The notes: a model not told the origin generated them from the letters alone. Positions 33,924-43,464 are shown, counted from the first letter of the stretch. The stretch: 64,000 nucleotides of DNA from Streptomyces sp. AM 2-1-1 (GCF_029167645.1 NZ_CP119147.1:1178001-1242000), one strand, 5' to 3'. Numbers and translations: made by a program.

Positions 33924-34440
33924 TCACGCCGCGGTCGTCTGCGGCCGTTCAACGAGCAGGCCGCGTTCGAAACGGGCCCGGCGCGAACGAGGGCAACGAG
34001 GCGGGGTGCATTCACGGCTCGCCAGCGGGCCTGGGCGGCCTCGACGAGCTTGAAGACCATCGCCAGGGCGGCGGCCCGGGACCCGGCACCCCTGGTGACC
34101 TTGGTCCGCAGACGGACGGTCGCGAAGGTCGACTCGATGGGGTTGGTTGTCCGCAGGTGGATCCAGTGCTCGGCGGGCAAGTCGTAGAACGCCAACAGTT
34201 CGTCCTCGTCATCGACGATCTTCTTGACGGCCTTGGGGAACTTCGCGCTGTACTGCTTGGCGAACGTCTTGACCGCGGCGGCCGCGTGCTCGCGGTCCTC
34301 GGCGTTGTAGATGTCCTGGATGGCCTTCTTCGCCGCGGGCTGAGCTGACTTCGGGAAGCTGTCGAGGCAGTTGGCCGTTTTGTGAACCCAGCACCCCTGG
34401 TGGCGGGTTTCGGAGGAATCGGGGGCCAAGGCAGCGGTCG
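33924..34440 (-). pseudogene. IS256-family transposase, C-terminal fragment
   Basis: Reads ETRHQGCWVHKTANCLDSF through HWIHLRTTNPIESTFATVR to RLVALVRAG, the C-terminal third of IS256-type (Mutator-like) transposases, including the last catalytic Glu in NPIES. After VRAG the family ending (ARFERGLLVERPQTTAA, stop at 33924-33926) continues in a neighbouring frame, so there is one frameshift. The N-terminal two thirds are missing; an oppositely oriented IS5 fragment starts at about 34440. Confidence 0.85.
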
Positions 34441-34451
34441 GCCGGACGACA

Positions 34452-34700
34452 GTGATAGCTGACGGCAGCAATCCAGGAACCGGATCGATCATGCCGCAGC
34501 GCCGCACCCATGGCCAGGACCTGCCCGGCTGGAAGCGGGAGCACAACCGCTCACACAAGCAGGTCCGTGCACGAGTGGAGCACGTCTTTGCCCGGATGAA
34601 GACCTGGAAGATCCTCCGCGACTGCCGGCTCAAGGGCGACGGCGTCCACCACGCCATGCGCGGCATCCCCCGCCTGCACAATCTCAACCTGGCTGGATAG
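34452..34700 (+). pseudogene. IS5-family transposase, C-terminal fragment
   Basis: About 82 residues with HNRSHKQVRARVEHVFARMK and TWKILRDCRLKGDGVHHAM, the conserved DDE-domain end of IS5-type transposases. The rest of the element is absent, and it abuts the IS256 fragment in the opposite orientation. Confidence 0.85.
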
Positions 34701-35436
34701 GACCATGGCCGAACTCAGGCAGTCCCTCGCCCGCGTCCGCCAGCGGGGGCGGCGTGTGCCGCGGCCACTGCGCGCCTGTCTGTTCCACAACTGCGGCCCG
34801 GAACGCTTCCAAAAGGTCGCATCCGGGATACGTCCCGAACGCTCCATACTTCAAGCGGTAGTAGCACGACCAGTAGCTCACCACGCGCCGCTCCGTGCGT
34901 GCGAAGAAGGCCGGATTCCGAGCGATGAACTCCCCGAAATGTCGGCGCTGGGTTGATCCCGGGACCGCGAGCCCGGGCAGCCCCCGGCCGATCAACTCAA
35001 TGATCTCCAGCACGTATTCGCCGGCCAACTGCACCACGAACGGGACCACCCACGGCTCACCCGACGCCGCAATCTGCTCAAGGTGCCGCTGGCGAACCCG
35101 GCCATCGTGGTGCCGGGAATACAGGCAGTGCAAAATCATCTGCTGGGTTCCGGACAGAGGCCGCTCAAAGTCGGCGCACGGCTCCTCGTTGTAGAGGCGA
35201 TAGGGGATGGCGACGATCTCGCCCTGCACCTTGACCTCGAAGGGCATCATCGGCGCGAGCCTGGCCTCCGGCATGGCCGCCAGGACACTCTGCACGTCAC
35301 CGGCAAGACGGGTCGGAAACGCTGCCACCAGGGCATAGGCGACGTTCGACGGATCCCGAGGCAGCTGCACAACAGGAGGATAAGCGGCGAACCTCTCGGT
35401 CTCTCCACCGCCTGCCTCAACGTTGTGGGACAGCCC
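34684..35436 (-). pseudogene. 5'-truncated conserved hypothetical gene
   Basis: An open frame of about 250 codons without a credible start: reading begins right after the stop of an IS5 fragment (ERFAAYPPVVQLPRDPSNV...) and the only in-frame starts lack ribosome sites (GTG at 35370). The body has well-conserved-looking stretches (GEIVAIPYRLYNEEP, LHCLYSRHHDGRVRQRHLEQ, ARTERRVVSYWSCYYRLKYG). The tail runs into the IS5 fragment at 34700. I do not recognise the family. It was probably a chromosomal gene decapitated by an IS insertion. Confidence 0.6.
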
Positions 35437-35568
35437 TCAGACGATCGCGGCCAGCACTTTCCGGTCGCCGTGCCGACGCCGACCACCACCCCGCGGCCGC
35501 GACGGCGCCTCCTGCTGGAGCAACTCCCACAACTCGTCCGGCACCAGCCGCTCAACGATCCCCACCAT
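35437..35568 (-). pseudogene. IS5-family transposase, N-terminal fragment
   Basis: A 43-codon frame MVGIVERLVPDELWELL...RPRGGGRRRHGDRKVLAAIV, the usual start of IS5-type transposases, closed by TGA at 35437-35439. GGGCTGTCCC next to the stop resembles IS5 terminal inverted repeats. It is oriented opposite to the C-terminal fragment at 34452, so the two need not come from one copy. Confidence 0.75.
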
Positions 35569-35730
35569 GACTCACAGAATACTGAGTTCGCCCAAATGAG
35601 ATGACTTCTAAGGGAAGGCGAAGCTGTCCCTTTTTCGACCCACATTCCAACCGCCAAGAATGACCGACTGGCGCCCAGCAGGACAATTGTGAGTAGAAAC
35701 GATCTATTGATACCGAACCGTCATGGATTG

Positions 35731-36012
35731 CTATTCGTGACGCAAAAATTCTGGAACTCCCGCGAGGGATTGATCGTCATCGATGGGCCACACTGGGCAG
35801 CCTTCCGGCGCACGAACCCTGGAAATCGAAATGCCATGCAAACAGGCATTGCACCAGAAGAGCGCATATCCGACTCGACTTTCCGCCTTGACGACATACC
35901 TGACGTTCAAACCTTGCTGACCGCAGTCAACACAGGCGTACACGCCCCGCCCTGCCTTATGGTCTATAAATTCTCCGAGCGCCCGCAACCACGCTTTTCG
36001 ATTGGCCACCAT
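35731..36012 (-). CDS. Small zinc-ribbon protein in low-G+C segment
   Basis: A 93-residue protein with CVDCG near 28-32 and CNAC near 53-56, a typical four-Cys ribbon, then SRVRAPEGCPVWPIDDD. The ATG at 36012 has GGAG six bases upstream; a GTG at 36075 is in frame but lacks a site. Its start lies 49 bases inside the end of the metalloprotease-like frame upstream, as in toxin/immunity pairs. Base composition is near 50 % G+C, unlike the surroundings, which indicates recent acquisition. Function unknown; an immunity or accessory role is only inferred. Confidence 0.6.
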   Translation of the reverse strand: MVANRKAWLRALGEFIDHKAGRGVYACVDCGQQGLNVRYVVKAESRVGYALFWCNACLHGISISRVRAPEGCPVWPIDDDQSLAGVPEFLRHE

Positions 36013-36239
36013 CCAGCACTCCCGTTGAAGTAGTTCCAGAATTGATCTTCCGATGCATAAGCTGCTTTTTCCCACACGTGCTCTTGCGCAGAAGATGATG
36101 ACGGACCATATACACCGATCTGCATCACATGCATCCGCTCATGTCCAAGCGTTTTGACTAGATTCTCCATCGAGGAAAATCGGTCCGCGCGTTCGCGGAT
36201 CATGCGCAGGAGAACGCCGATTCCGTCCGGGCTCATCAT
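35964..36239 (-). pseudogene. Fragment of a secreted metalloprotease- or toxin-type domain
   Basis: A 91-codon frame with LVKTLGHERMHVMQIGVYG, then HVWEKAAYASEDQFWNYFNG. HE-R-MH-x-MQ followed by an Ala-Tyr/Glu-rich helix resembles the zinc-binding HExxH end of polymorphic toxin and DUF4157-like domains. A stop at 36273-36275 closes the frame upstream, and the N-terminal delivery region is missing. A parallel frame upstream (about 36245-36290) may be its continuation before a frameshift. Confidence 0.45.
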
Positions 36240-36473
36240 GGGCGCACCGTCCGATCGATGTGGTCGAGGTCTTCATCGTGGCCCCTCGGCGTGGCCTCCC
36301 GCAGCAGAATTGCACCCCCTTCTGGCACCCGTGGGGTTGATGTGCCCGCGCGTTGAATGGGCGACGCCGGTCCCGGCCCTGTGGGCTCACCTACAGCCCG
36401 CTAGGCGCCGGGCGGAACCGGCGCGTTGAGCTGCGGTGCGCGGGCGTGCCGCACGGCCGAAGGAGGAACCCCT

Positions 36474-36915
36474 GTGGCCCATTCCCAGATCGAGTGCGGC
36501 ACGGCGACCGCACCGTCCATCATGCCGATCGGCCCGGTCCTGGAGTTCGCGGACGAGCTGATCGTCCGGTCTGCCCAGACTCTGTGGCCTTCGGCGCGGA
36601 TACGGCTCCATGAGAGCGCGCCGAGCGTCACCAGCCATGTACGGCGGGTCGAGGTGGACGGGGAGTCGCTGTTCGCGAAGTGCTCCGTCCTCGGTGTGTC
36701 GCTGGTGTCGGTGCTGCGGGGTGCGCGGGGTGACTGGGGCGGCGGTGAAGGCGGCGCACGCCGCCTACGGCCGTTCCAGCGGCGCGTCGCTGGGGCGCGA
36801 GATGGCGCAGCTGCGCGCGCTCGGGGCGGCTGGTCTGCGGGTTCCCCGGGTGGCCGGGCATGCGGACGGAGTGCTGTTCACGCATGCGGTTACCGGGCCG
36901 ACGCTCGCGGAGCGG
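36474..36915 (+). pseudogene. Phosphotransferase-like gene, frameshifted and 3'-truncated
   Basis: Starts with GTG seven bases after AGGAGG. It reads PIGPVLEFADELIVRSAQ, then SVTSHVRRVEVDGESLFAK, then VLRGARGDW. After about 36735 the homology continues one frame later as VKAAHAAYGRSSGASLGRE, LRALGAAGLRVPRVAGHADG and LFTHAVTGPTLAE. It then stops matching at about 36915, where an aldo/keto reductase fragment on the other strand begins. The pattern (Lys-containing strand, then VAGHADGVLF) resembles the N-lobe of aminoglycoside phosphotransferase-like proteins. Confidence 0.65.
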
Positions 36916-37365
36916 GAGCCACCGCGTCCAGCAGGGCGGTCTCCTCCGCGGACAGGCGCAGGCGGGCGGATTCGGCGTTGTCGGCCACGTGGTCCGGGTT
37001 TCCGGTGCCGGGGATCGCGAGGACGTGTGCACCGCGCCCGAGGGACCAGGCCAGCCACACCCGCGCCGTCGAGACTCCGTGCGCGCGGGCGACCGCACGC
37101 ACCTGCGGGCCCTCGGCGCCTGTCGCTCCACCTTCGCGGCCCCGCCCGGCCACGGAGAGGAAGGGAACGAAGGCGATCCCCAGTTCGCCGCAGGCGGTCA
37201 GCACGTCCTCGTGGCGGCGGTCGTCGATGCCGTAGCGGTTCCGCACGCAGACGATGGGGACGATTGCGCGGGCCTCGGTCAGCTGGGGTCGAGGCGGGCC
37301 GCGGAGATCCCGATGTGCCGGACGAGTCCCGCCTCGCGAAGGTCGGCGAGAGGTCCTGTTCCGTC
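36890..37365 (-). pseudogene. Aldo/keto reductase fragment
   Basis: Reads LADLREAGLVRHIGISAARL, then, after a frame change near 37290, TEARAIVPIVCVRNRYGI, AFVPFLSVAG, VARAHGVSTARVWLAW and LAIPGTGNPDHVADN, the C-terminal half of NADPH-dependent aldo/keto reductases. The N-terminal half with the catalytic Tyr/Lys is missing. It ends in APAPRASAR at the junction with the broken phosphotransferase gene. Confidence 0.75.
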
Positions 37366-37683
37366 ATCGTCCGTTCCCCTCGTCACGTGGTGTCCCCCAC
37401 CACCGGGCGGTCGGGCCGACTCCGGAGTATGCGGCGGCGGGCGGGCGGTCCGGAAGGAGGACGGGATCGGATCCTTGTCACAGAGCGTCAGGGACCTGCG
37501 GACGAGGGCGACACGTTGTCAGTGATGACGGGTTCGGCGTTCAAGTCCACCCCCCGGCTGCCGGCCGCCCGGCTGCCGACCTCCGTGCGGCGTGCCGACG
37601 GCTCCGCCCCGGGGGATGATCGGTCGCGGACACCGGGGCGCGGTTCGGCGGTTCCCCGGGGAGGCCGAGTGGCAGGAGATCCC
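37366..37683. other. Intergenic region with no recognisable gene
   Basis: About 320 bases between the aldo/keto reductase remnant and the NAD(P)-binding gene. Frames here show no family resemblance. The promoter of the rightward gene must lie at its right end, where AGGAG (37674-37678) marks the ribosome site. Confidence 0.5.
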
Positions 37684-38493
37684 GTGAAGATCGCAGTGGC
37701 CGGCGGCACCGGCGCCGTCGGGCGGCATGTGGTCGACCTTGTCCGCGAGGGCGGCCACGAGGCCGTGGTGCTGTCCCGAGCGCACGGCGTCGACCTCGTC
37801 TCCGGTTCCGGTGCGGCCGAGGCGCTGCGGGGGGTCGCGGCGGTCGTGGACGTGACATCGACGCCGACCATGTCCGCCAAGGCGTCCGAGGAGTTCTTCA
37901 CCACGGTGACCCGGCAGCTGCTGGCAGCCGGGCAGGCCGCCGGGGTGGAGCACCACGTCGCGCTGTCGATCGTCGGTGTCGACCGGGCCCCGTACGGCTA
38001 CCACGCCGGCAAGGTGGCCCAGGAGCGGGTGGTCGAAGGCGGGGGGGTGGCGTGGACGATCCTGCGGGCGACGCGGTTCCACGAGTTCGCGGGCCAGATG
38101 TACGGGCGGATGCGGCGCGGACCCCTGGTGGTGGTGCCGAGGATGACCTCCGAGCCGGTCGCCGCCCGCGAGGTCGCGGCACGCCTGGTGGAGCTGGCCA
38201 CCGGCGCTCCAGCGGGCCGCGTCACCGACCTGGGTGGCCCGCGCGTCGAGTCGGTGTCCGCGATGGTCAGGGCGTACGCGCACCACACGGGAAGGAGGGG
38301 CCCGGTCGTGGAGGTCCCCCTCCCCGGGGGGATGGGCCGGGCCATGCGGGACGGGAGCCTGGTCACCCGGGCGCCCGCCGACCACGGGACGCTCACCTAC
38401 GCGCAGTGGCTCTGGCTCCAGCAGCCCGTCATGCAGGCCCGCCGGGTGGTGCCCCGGGCCTCGGGAGCAGCCGGGAGGTCTCAGCGCTGGTAG
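37684..38493 (+). CDS. NAD(P)-binding Rossmann protein, atypical SDR (NmrA-like)
   Basis: A 269-residue protein starting KIAVAGGTGAVGRHVVDLV, the GxxGxxG dinucleotide site of atypical short-chain dehydrogenases. A Tyr/Lys pair typical of classical SDRs is not kept: YGYHAGKVAQE is the nearest. WTILRATRFHEF is the usual NmrA-like core. It may be a redox sensor or an isomerase/reductase. The GTG has AGGAG six bases upstream. Its last 13 bases overlap the convergent binding-protein gene. Confidence 0.85.
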   Translation: MKIAVAGGTGAVGRHVVDLVREGGHEAVVLSRAHGVDLVSGSGAAEALRGVAAVVDVTSTPTMSAKASEEFFTTVTRQLLAAGQAAGVEHHVALSIVGVDRAPYGYHAGKVAQERVVEGGGVAWTILRATRFHEFAGQMYGRMRRGPLVVVPRMTSEPVAAREVAARLVELATGAPAGRVTDLGGPRVESVSAMVRAYAHHTGRRGPVVEVPLPGGMGRAMRDGSLVTRAPADHGTLTYAQWLWLQQPVMQARRVVPRASGAAGRSQRW

Positions 38494-39779
38494 CGCGCCA
38501 GGACCCGGTTGCCGTCGTCGACCAGGCGGTCCGTCAGCTCGTCGAGGCCGATCGCGCCGCTGTAGTACTCCTGGAGCGCGGGGGTGGCCACCTTGTCCTT
38601 CCACTCCGGGTAGCCGCGTACGGACTGGGCCGGGGCCGGACGGAGTCGCTGGGCGAGGGCGGTGCCGGTGGCCCAGCCCTGGTCCTCGGTGTGCAGAGCG
38701 GGATCGGCCAGCGCCTTCGTACCGGTGGGGAGCATCCAGTCGCCCTTGGCCAGGCGCACCATGTTGGGCGGGTCGAGCAGGAAGTCGATGAACTCGACCG
38801 CCTCCTTCTTGTGCGGGCTGTCCTCGGCGACGGAGAGGGTCTGCGGGCTCACCCCCTGGGCCGTGCCGCCGCTGCCGGCGGGGGCGGGCAGCACGCTCCA
38901 CTCGAATCCCTCGGGCGCCTGTTCGACGACCTGCTGGCGGTAGGCGAAGCCGAGCGGCACCATGGCGTACTTGCCTCCGAAGAGGCCGGGCAGAGTGTCG
39001 GAGCCGCCCATGCCGAGGGCGGTGCGGGCCGCGCTGTGGTCGACGGTGACCTGGTCGTGGATGGTCCGGGGCACCACGGCGTCACCCTCCCCGAACCGGA
39101 GGTCCACCGCCCCGTCCTCGCCCCGGTGGAAGAGCTGTCCGCCGGCGGAGAGGCCGAGGTTGAGGGTGACCGATACGGGTTCCTTGAGCGGCCAGGCGAC
39201 CCCGTACCGGCCCTTTCCGGTGAGTTCCTCGGTGATCCGGCGGAACTCCTCCCAGCTCCACGGCCGGTCGGCGGTGGGGATGCGGACGCCCGAGGCCTTC
39301 AGGATCTTCGTGTTGGCGATGAGGACCTTGGGTTCCTGGAGGAACGGGACGCCGTAGACGCCGCCGTCGAAGGTGGTGGTCGACCAGGACGCCTGGGGGA
39401 TGTCCTCGGTCAGCCGGCCGGGGAGGAGGGTGCGGAGGTCGGCGAGGTAGCCGCCGTACGCGAAGTCGGCGAGGTCGTCGGAGGCGTCGTGGATGATGTC
39501 GGGAGCCTCGTCGCCCTCGAACGAGGTGAGCAGCTGGTCGTGGACGCTGTCCCAGCTGCCCTGGACGTACTCCACCTGGACGCCCGGGTGGGCGGCGTTC
39601 CACTCCGCGACGAGTTCCTTGTTGGCGGTGACGGACTCCGTCTGCCAGGCCAGCGACTGGAAGCGGAGGTGGATCGTCCCGTCGGCGTCGGTCCTCTCGC
39701 CCCCGCCTCCGGAGCATCCGGTGAGCAAGAGGGCGAGCGCGGTGGCGGCGGAGGCGGCCGCTCGGGCGAGGGCGCGCAT
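38481..39779 (-). CDS. Sugar ABC transporter substrate-binding lipoprotein
   Basis: A 432-residue type-1 extracytoplasmic binding protein with lipobox LTGC (C22). It has IHLRFQSLAWQTES at the start of the mature domain and VEYVQGSWDSVHDQLLTSFE, then GVYGVPFLQEPKVL, as in MalE/UgpB-like proteins. It is third in the operon, sharing one base (TGATG) with the upstream permease gene. The carbohydrate is unknown; GH29 and GH1 glycosidase genes 11-13 kb away may belong to the same diet. No ATPase gene is present, so a shared MsiK-type ATPase is likely. Confidence 0.9.
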   Translation of the reverse strand: MRALARAAASAATALALLLTGCSGGGGERTDADGTIHLRFQSLAWQTESVTANKELVAEWNAAHPGVQVEYVQGSWDSVHDQLLTSFEGDEAPDIIHDASDDLADFAYGGYLADLRTLLPGRLTEDIPQASWSTTTFDGGVYGVPFLQEPKVLIANTKILKASGVRIPTADRPWSWEEFRRITEELTGKGRYGVAWPLKEPVSVTLNLGLSAGGQLFHRGEDGAVDLRFGEGDAVVPRTIHDQVTVDHSAARTALGMGGSDTLPGLFGGKYAMVPLGFAYRQQVVEQAPEGFEWSVLPAPAGSGGTAQGVSPQTLSVAEDSPHKKEAVEFIDFLLDPPNMVRLAKGDWMLPTGTKALADPALHTEDQGWATGTALAQRLRPAPAQSVRGYPEWKDKVATPALQEYYSGAIGLDELTDRLVDDGNRVLARYQR

Positions 39780-40618
39780 CAGCTCTTCACCGCCCCGGCC
39801 AGCATCCCGCCGGTGATCCGGCGCTGGATGAAGGCGAAGAGGAGGAGCGAGGGGAGGGTGGCGAGGAAGGCGGCGGCGGCGAGCGGGCCGAGGTCGGCGG
39901 CTCCCTCGGCTCCGATGAAGTGGGTGAGGACGACCGGCAAGGTCTGCTTCTCCGGGGTCTTGAGCAGGACGAGGGCGAAGAAGAACTCGTTCCACGCGGT
40001 GATGAAAGCGAAGAGCGCGGTGGCAACGATCCCCGGGGCCAGCAGCGGGGCGGTGACCGAGACGAGGGTGCGCAGGCGTCCGGCACCGTCGACGGAGGCG
40101 GCTTCCTCCAGTTCGGCGGGGACGGCCCGGACGTAGCCGACGAGCATCCACAGCGCGAAGGGCAGCGACCAGACGACGTACACCATGATCAGGCCGGCCA
40201 ACGAGTTGATCAGCTGCAGGTTCTTCAGGACGAGGAAGAGCGGGATGATCAGGAGGACGAACGGGAACGCCTGGCTGATCACCACCCAGCCGGTGGCGGC
40301 GGCCGAGAGCTTGCTGCGGTGGCGGGCCATCACGTAGGCCATGGGGGTGGCGATGGCCACGCAGATCACCCCGGCGCTGACGGCGGCGAGAGCCGAGTTC
40401 GCGGCGGCCTGGAGCAGCGGCTGTTCGTCGAAGGCCTGGCGGAAGTTGTCCAGGGTCGGGTGGTCGGGGATCCAGGTGGGGTGGAGCGAGCCCAGTTCGC
40501 GGGCGGGTTTGAAGGCGGTGGAGATCAGCCACAGGAAGGGGAACGCCAGGAAGACGAGGTAGCCGGTGAGCGCGAGGTACTGCCCCGTGCGGGTGGCGCG
40601 TCCGGTGCGCGTGCTCAT
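39779..40618 (-). CDS. Sugar ABC transporter permease, MalG type
   Basis: A 279-residue permease with six helices and the coupling-loop motif EEAASVDGAGRLRTLVSVTAP that contacts the ATPase. It starts with ATG overlapping the MalF-type stop (ATGA). Confidence 0.92.
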   Translation of the reverse strand: MSTRTGRATRTGQYLALTGYLVFLAFPFLWLISTAFKPARELGSLHPTWIPDHPTLDNFRQAFDEQPLLQAAANSALAAVSAGVICVAIATPMAYVMARHRSKLSAAATGWVVISQAFPFVLLIIPLFLVLKNLQLINSLAGLIMVYVVWSLPFALWMLVGYVRAVPAELEEAASVDGAGRLRTLVSVTAPLLAPGIVATALFAFITAWNEFFFALVLLKTPEKQTLPVVLTHFIGAEGAADLGPLAAAAFLATLPSLLLFAFIQRRITGGMLAGAVKS

Positions 40619-41559
40619 GTGTCGTCCCCTCCCCTGAGCCGGCCGGCCAGGAACACGGCGAGGATCACGGAGATCACCGCCACCATCACACAGCCCATCG
40701 CCGCCGCATAGCCGAACTGGCCGTAGCGGAAGGCCTCCTCGTACGCGAAGAGCATCGGCAAGCGGGTCCGTCCGCCGGGTCCGCCGCTGGTCAGGACGTA
40801 GACCAGGGCGAACGAGTTGAAGTTCCAGATGAAGTTGAGGGCCGTGATGGAGAGCGCGACGGGTTTCAGCGCGGGCCAGGTGACCGTACGGAAGCGACGC
40901 CAGGCCCCGGCGCCGTCGAGGGCCGCGGCCTCGTGGAGTTCGTGCGGGGTGTTCTGGAGCCCGGCCAGCAGGGCGACGGTGGACTGGGGCATTCCGGCCC
41001 AGATGCCCACGACGATCACGGCGGGCAGCGCGGTGCCGAATCCGGTGAGCCAGTCGCGGCCGTCGCCGAGGCCGAGATCGTGGATGGTCTCGTTCAGGAT
41101 GCCCGCGTCGGGGTTGTAGACCAGCCGCCACATGATGCCGACGACGACCTCGGGCATCGCCCAGGGGATGATCGCCAGCGCACGGGCCAGCCACCGCATC
41201 CGCAGGTTCTCGTTGAGCAGCAGCGCGAGTCCGAGGGCGAGCACGAACTGCGGAACGGTGACGCCGACCGCCCAGACCAGACCGATCCGGAAGGAGTCCC
41301 AGAAGAGGGTGTCGTGCACCAGGTCCTGGAAGTTGAGCGCGCCGATCCACTGCGTGGAGCGGGTGCGGCCCGACTGCGCGTCGGTGAAGGCCAGTCCGAT
41401 GCCGTAGAGCAGCGGTCCGACGCTGAGGACGAGGATCGGGACGAGTGCGGGCAGCACCAGGAACCAGGCCGCCCGGTCGCGGGCGGCCCGTGCCCCGCCC
41501 CGTCCGTCGTCCCGGCGGCGTTGTCCCGGCCGCCCCCTTACGCTCGCCAACGTCACCAT
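40615..41559 (-). CDS. Sugar ABC transporter permease, MalF type
   Basis: A 314-residue permease, first gene of the importer operon. An Arg-rich cytosolic start precedes six helices; the coupling loop is EAAALDGAGAWRRFRTVTWP. AGAGG lies five bases before the ATG. The 41560-41680 gap to the divergent phosphotransferase gene should carry the promoters of both; no known operator (DasR, MalR) could be matched. Confidence 0.92.
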   Translation of the reverse strand: MVTLASVRGRPGQRRRDDGRGGARAARDRAAWFLVLPALVPILVLSVGPLLYGIGLAFTDAQSGRTRSTQWIGALNFQDLVHDTLFWDSFRIGLVWAVGVTVPQFVLALGLALLLNENLRMRWLARALAIIPWAMPEVVVGIMWRLVYNPDAGILNETIHDLGLGDGRDWLTGFGTALPAVIVVGIWAGMPQSTVALLAGLQNTPHELHEAAALDGAGAWRRFRTVTWPALKPVALSITALNFIWNFNSFALVYVLTSGGPGGRTRLPMLFAYEEAFRYGQFGYAAAMGCVMVAVISVILAVFLAGRLRGGDDT

Positions 41560-41680
41560 TCGACCTCTTTGTCGTATTGGTTTGGCTTCCTGCCGATCTG
41601 GCCGCTCACCCGGCCTCCGTCATGGTCCTGACGGCCCGACCGTCCGTCAAGGTGGCCTGCGGCAATGCGAAAATCGGGCC

Positions 41681-42571
41681 ATGAACGAAGAGCGAGCGCG
41701 CGAGGTACTGGCCGCGGCGGGACTGGCCGGAAACGGTTCCTCCGGTACGAGGTCCGGGGCGGAGCTGCTGGCGCTGGGCGAGAACGCGGTCTTCGCCGTG
41801 GGTGATCTGGTGGTCAAGGTAGGCCGTGACGCCACGCACCATCCCGAGCTGCGCGAACGCGCCGCACGCGAGGTCGCCGTGGCCCAATGGCTCGCCGACT
41901 CCCAGGTCCCCGCCGTACGGGCCGCCGAGCCCGCGCCCCGAACGGCGCAGGGACACCCGGTGACCCTCTGGCACCGGCTTCCGGAGGCCGTACGCGCACC
42001 CGAACCGCGCGATCTGGCGCCGCTGTTGACGCTGGTGCACGCGCTGCCCGCGCCGGAGGGTCTCACCCTCCCGCGCCGCGAGCTGCTGGGCGGGGTCGAG
42101 CGCTGGCTCCGGCTGGCGGGCGACGCCATCGATCCGGCGGACGCCGCCTATCTGCGTGCCCGGCGGGACGGCTTCGCGGCGGCCGCCGCGGCCCTCGTAC
42201 CCCGTCTGCGGCCGGGGCCCGTGCACGGCGACGCCCTGCCGCGCAACGTCCAGGTCGGCCCGGACGGGCCCGTCCTGGTCGACCTGGAGACCTTCTCCTT
42301 CGACCTGCGCGAACACGACCTCGTGGTACTCGCCCTCTCCCGGGACCGGTACGGGCTGCCCGCCGCGGCGTACGACGCGTTCACCGCCGCCTACGGCTGG
42401 GACGTACGGGAGTGGGACGGCTGCGCCGTGCTGCGCGGGGCACGGGAGACGGCCAGCTGCGCCTGGGTCGCCCAGCACGCGCCTGCGGATCCGAAGGCCC
42501 TCACCGAATTCCGCCGCCGGGTCGCCTCGCTCCGCGACGAGGACCCCGAGGTGCGCTGGTACCCCTTCTGA
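41681..42571 (+). CDS. APH-family phosphotransferase
   Basis: A 296-residue kinase-fold protein. The catalytic loop is VHGDALPRN (H182, D184, N189), with D201 in LVDLE as the metal ligand and K46 in DLVVKVG as the nucleotide-contacting lysine. The substrate may be an aminoglycoside, a sugar or a small alcohol; streptomycetes have many such genes without resistance function. It is divergent from the sugar importer. Confidence 0.88.
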   Translation: MNEERAREVLAAAGLAGNGSSGTRSGAELLALGENAVFAVGDLVVKVGRDATHHPELRERAAREVAVAQWLADSQVPAVRAAEPAPRTAQGHPVTLWHRLPEAVRAPEPRDLAPLLTLVHALPAPEGLTLPRRELLGGVERWLRLAGDAIDPADAAYLRARRDGFAAAAAALVPRLRPGPVHGDALPRNVQVGPDGPVLVDLETFSFDLREHDLVVLALSRDRYGLPAAAYDAFTAAYGWDVREWDGCAVLRGARETASCAWVAQHAPADPKALTEFRRRVASLRDEDPEVRWYPF

Positions 42572-42640
42572 GGCTCCCTCGGAAGAGGTCCCCTCCGAGC
42601 GCGTCCTCCGCGGGGTGTCCCGGAGGGTGGGCCGCATCCC

Positions 42641-43381
42641 TCAGGCCACCGGTCGGCTCGGTACGGGGGCCGGACGGCGCAGCGGCCAGTCGCCGTCGAT
42701 CAGGGCGTCGGCGGAGCCCTTGCGGCGCAGGAACGCCTGGAAGTCCGCGGCCCACTCGGCGTACCAGCCGATCTGGCGTTCGTGCAGCGCCGCCGGGGTG
42801 AGCGCGGCCACTTCGGGGTGACGCCCGGCTATCGCGTAGGCGACGTGGACGGCCGCGACGGCGTCGGCGGACGCGTCGTGGGCACCGCCGTGCACCACGC
42901 CGTACTCGGTGCAGACCGCTTCGAGGTTCCGCTTGCCCTTGCGGTACCGGTCGACCGCGCGGTCGATGGTGTACGGGTCGATGACCGGGCCGATCCGGCC
43001 GCCGCCCATCCGGTCGCCCAGCGGGGCGAGCCCGTGCCGGCGCAGCTCGGCCGAGAGCAGGGTCAGGTCGAACGCGGCGTTGTAGGCGACGACCGGAATG
43101 CCTTCGCGCCAGTGGTGGACCAGGGCGTCGGCGATCTCGTCGGCCACCTCGTGCACCGGGCGGCCCTCGGCCACCGCGCGTTCACTGGTGATGCCGTGGA
43201 TCGCCGAGGCCTGCTCGGGGATCCTGACGCCGGGGTCGGCCAGCCAGGTGCTCTTCCGGAACGGCTCGTCCTCCCCGGGCGTGAGGGCGACCACCGCCGC
43301 CGTCACGATCCTGGCCTCCAACGGCTCGGTGCCCGTCGTCTCCAGGTCGAAGCCGACCAGTGGTTCCCGGTGCCAGCTCAT
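42641..43381 (-). CDS. DEDDh 3'-5' exonuclease, DnaQ-like
   Basis: A 246-residue stand-alone exonuclease. Catalytic residues are D12 and E14 (GFDLETTG), D105 (YNAAFDLTLL), H168 and D173 (GGAHDASADA), the full DEDDh set. It resembles the proofreading subunit but lacks a polymerase-binding extension, and is typical of actinobacterial 'exonuclease' paralogues. Role in DNA repair or oligonucleotide turnover is inferred. Confidence 0.9.
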   Translation of the reverse strand: MSWHREPLVGFDLETTGTEPLEARIVTAAVVALTPGEDEPFRKSTWLADPGVRIPEQASAIHGITSERAVAEGRPVHEVADEIADALVHHWREGIPVVAYNAAFDLTLLSAELRRHGLAPLGDRMGGGRIGPVIDPYTIDRAVDRYRKGKRNLEAVCTEYGVVHGGAHDASADAVAAVHVAYAIAGRHPEVAALTPAALHERQIGWYAEWAADFQAFLRRKGSADALIDGDWPLRRPAPVPSRPVA

Positions 43382-43464
43382 CCCGTACCTCCTCCGTGGT
43401 GCTTACCCCCAGTGAGGAACACCCTGCCACGGGCCACTGACACGCCGGCCGGGGGCGGCCGGGG

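Noticed and set aside
34452..35568. One intact IS5 element interrupted by a cargo gene
   Set aside because: The C-terminal and N-terminal transposase fragments are in opposite orientations and no matched terminal repeats were seen.
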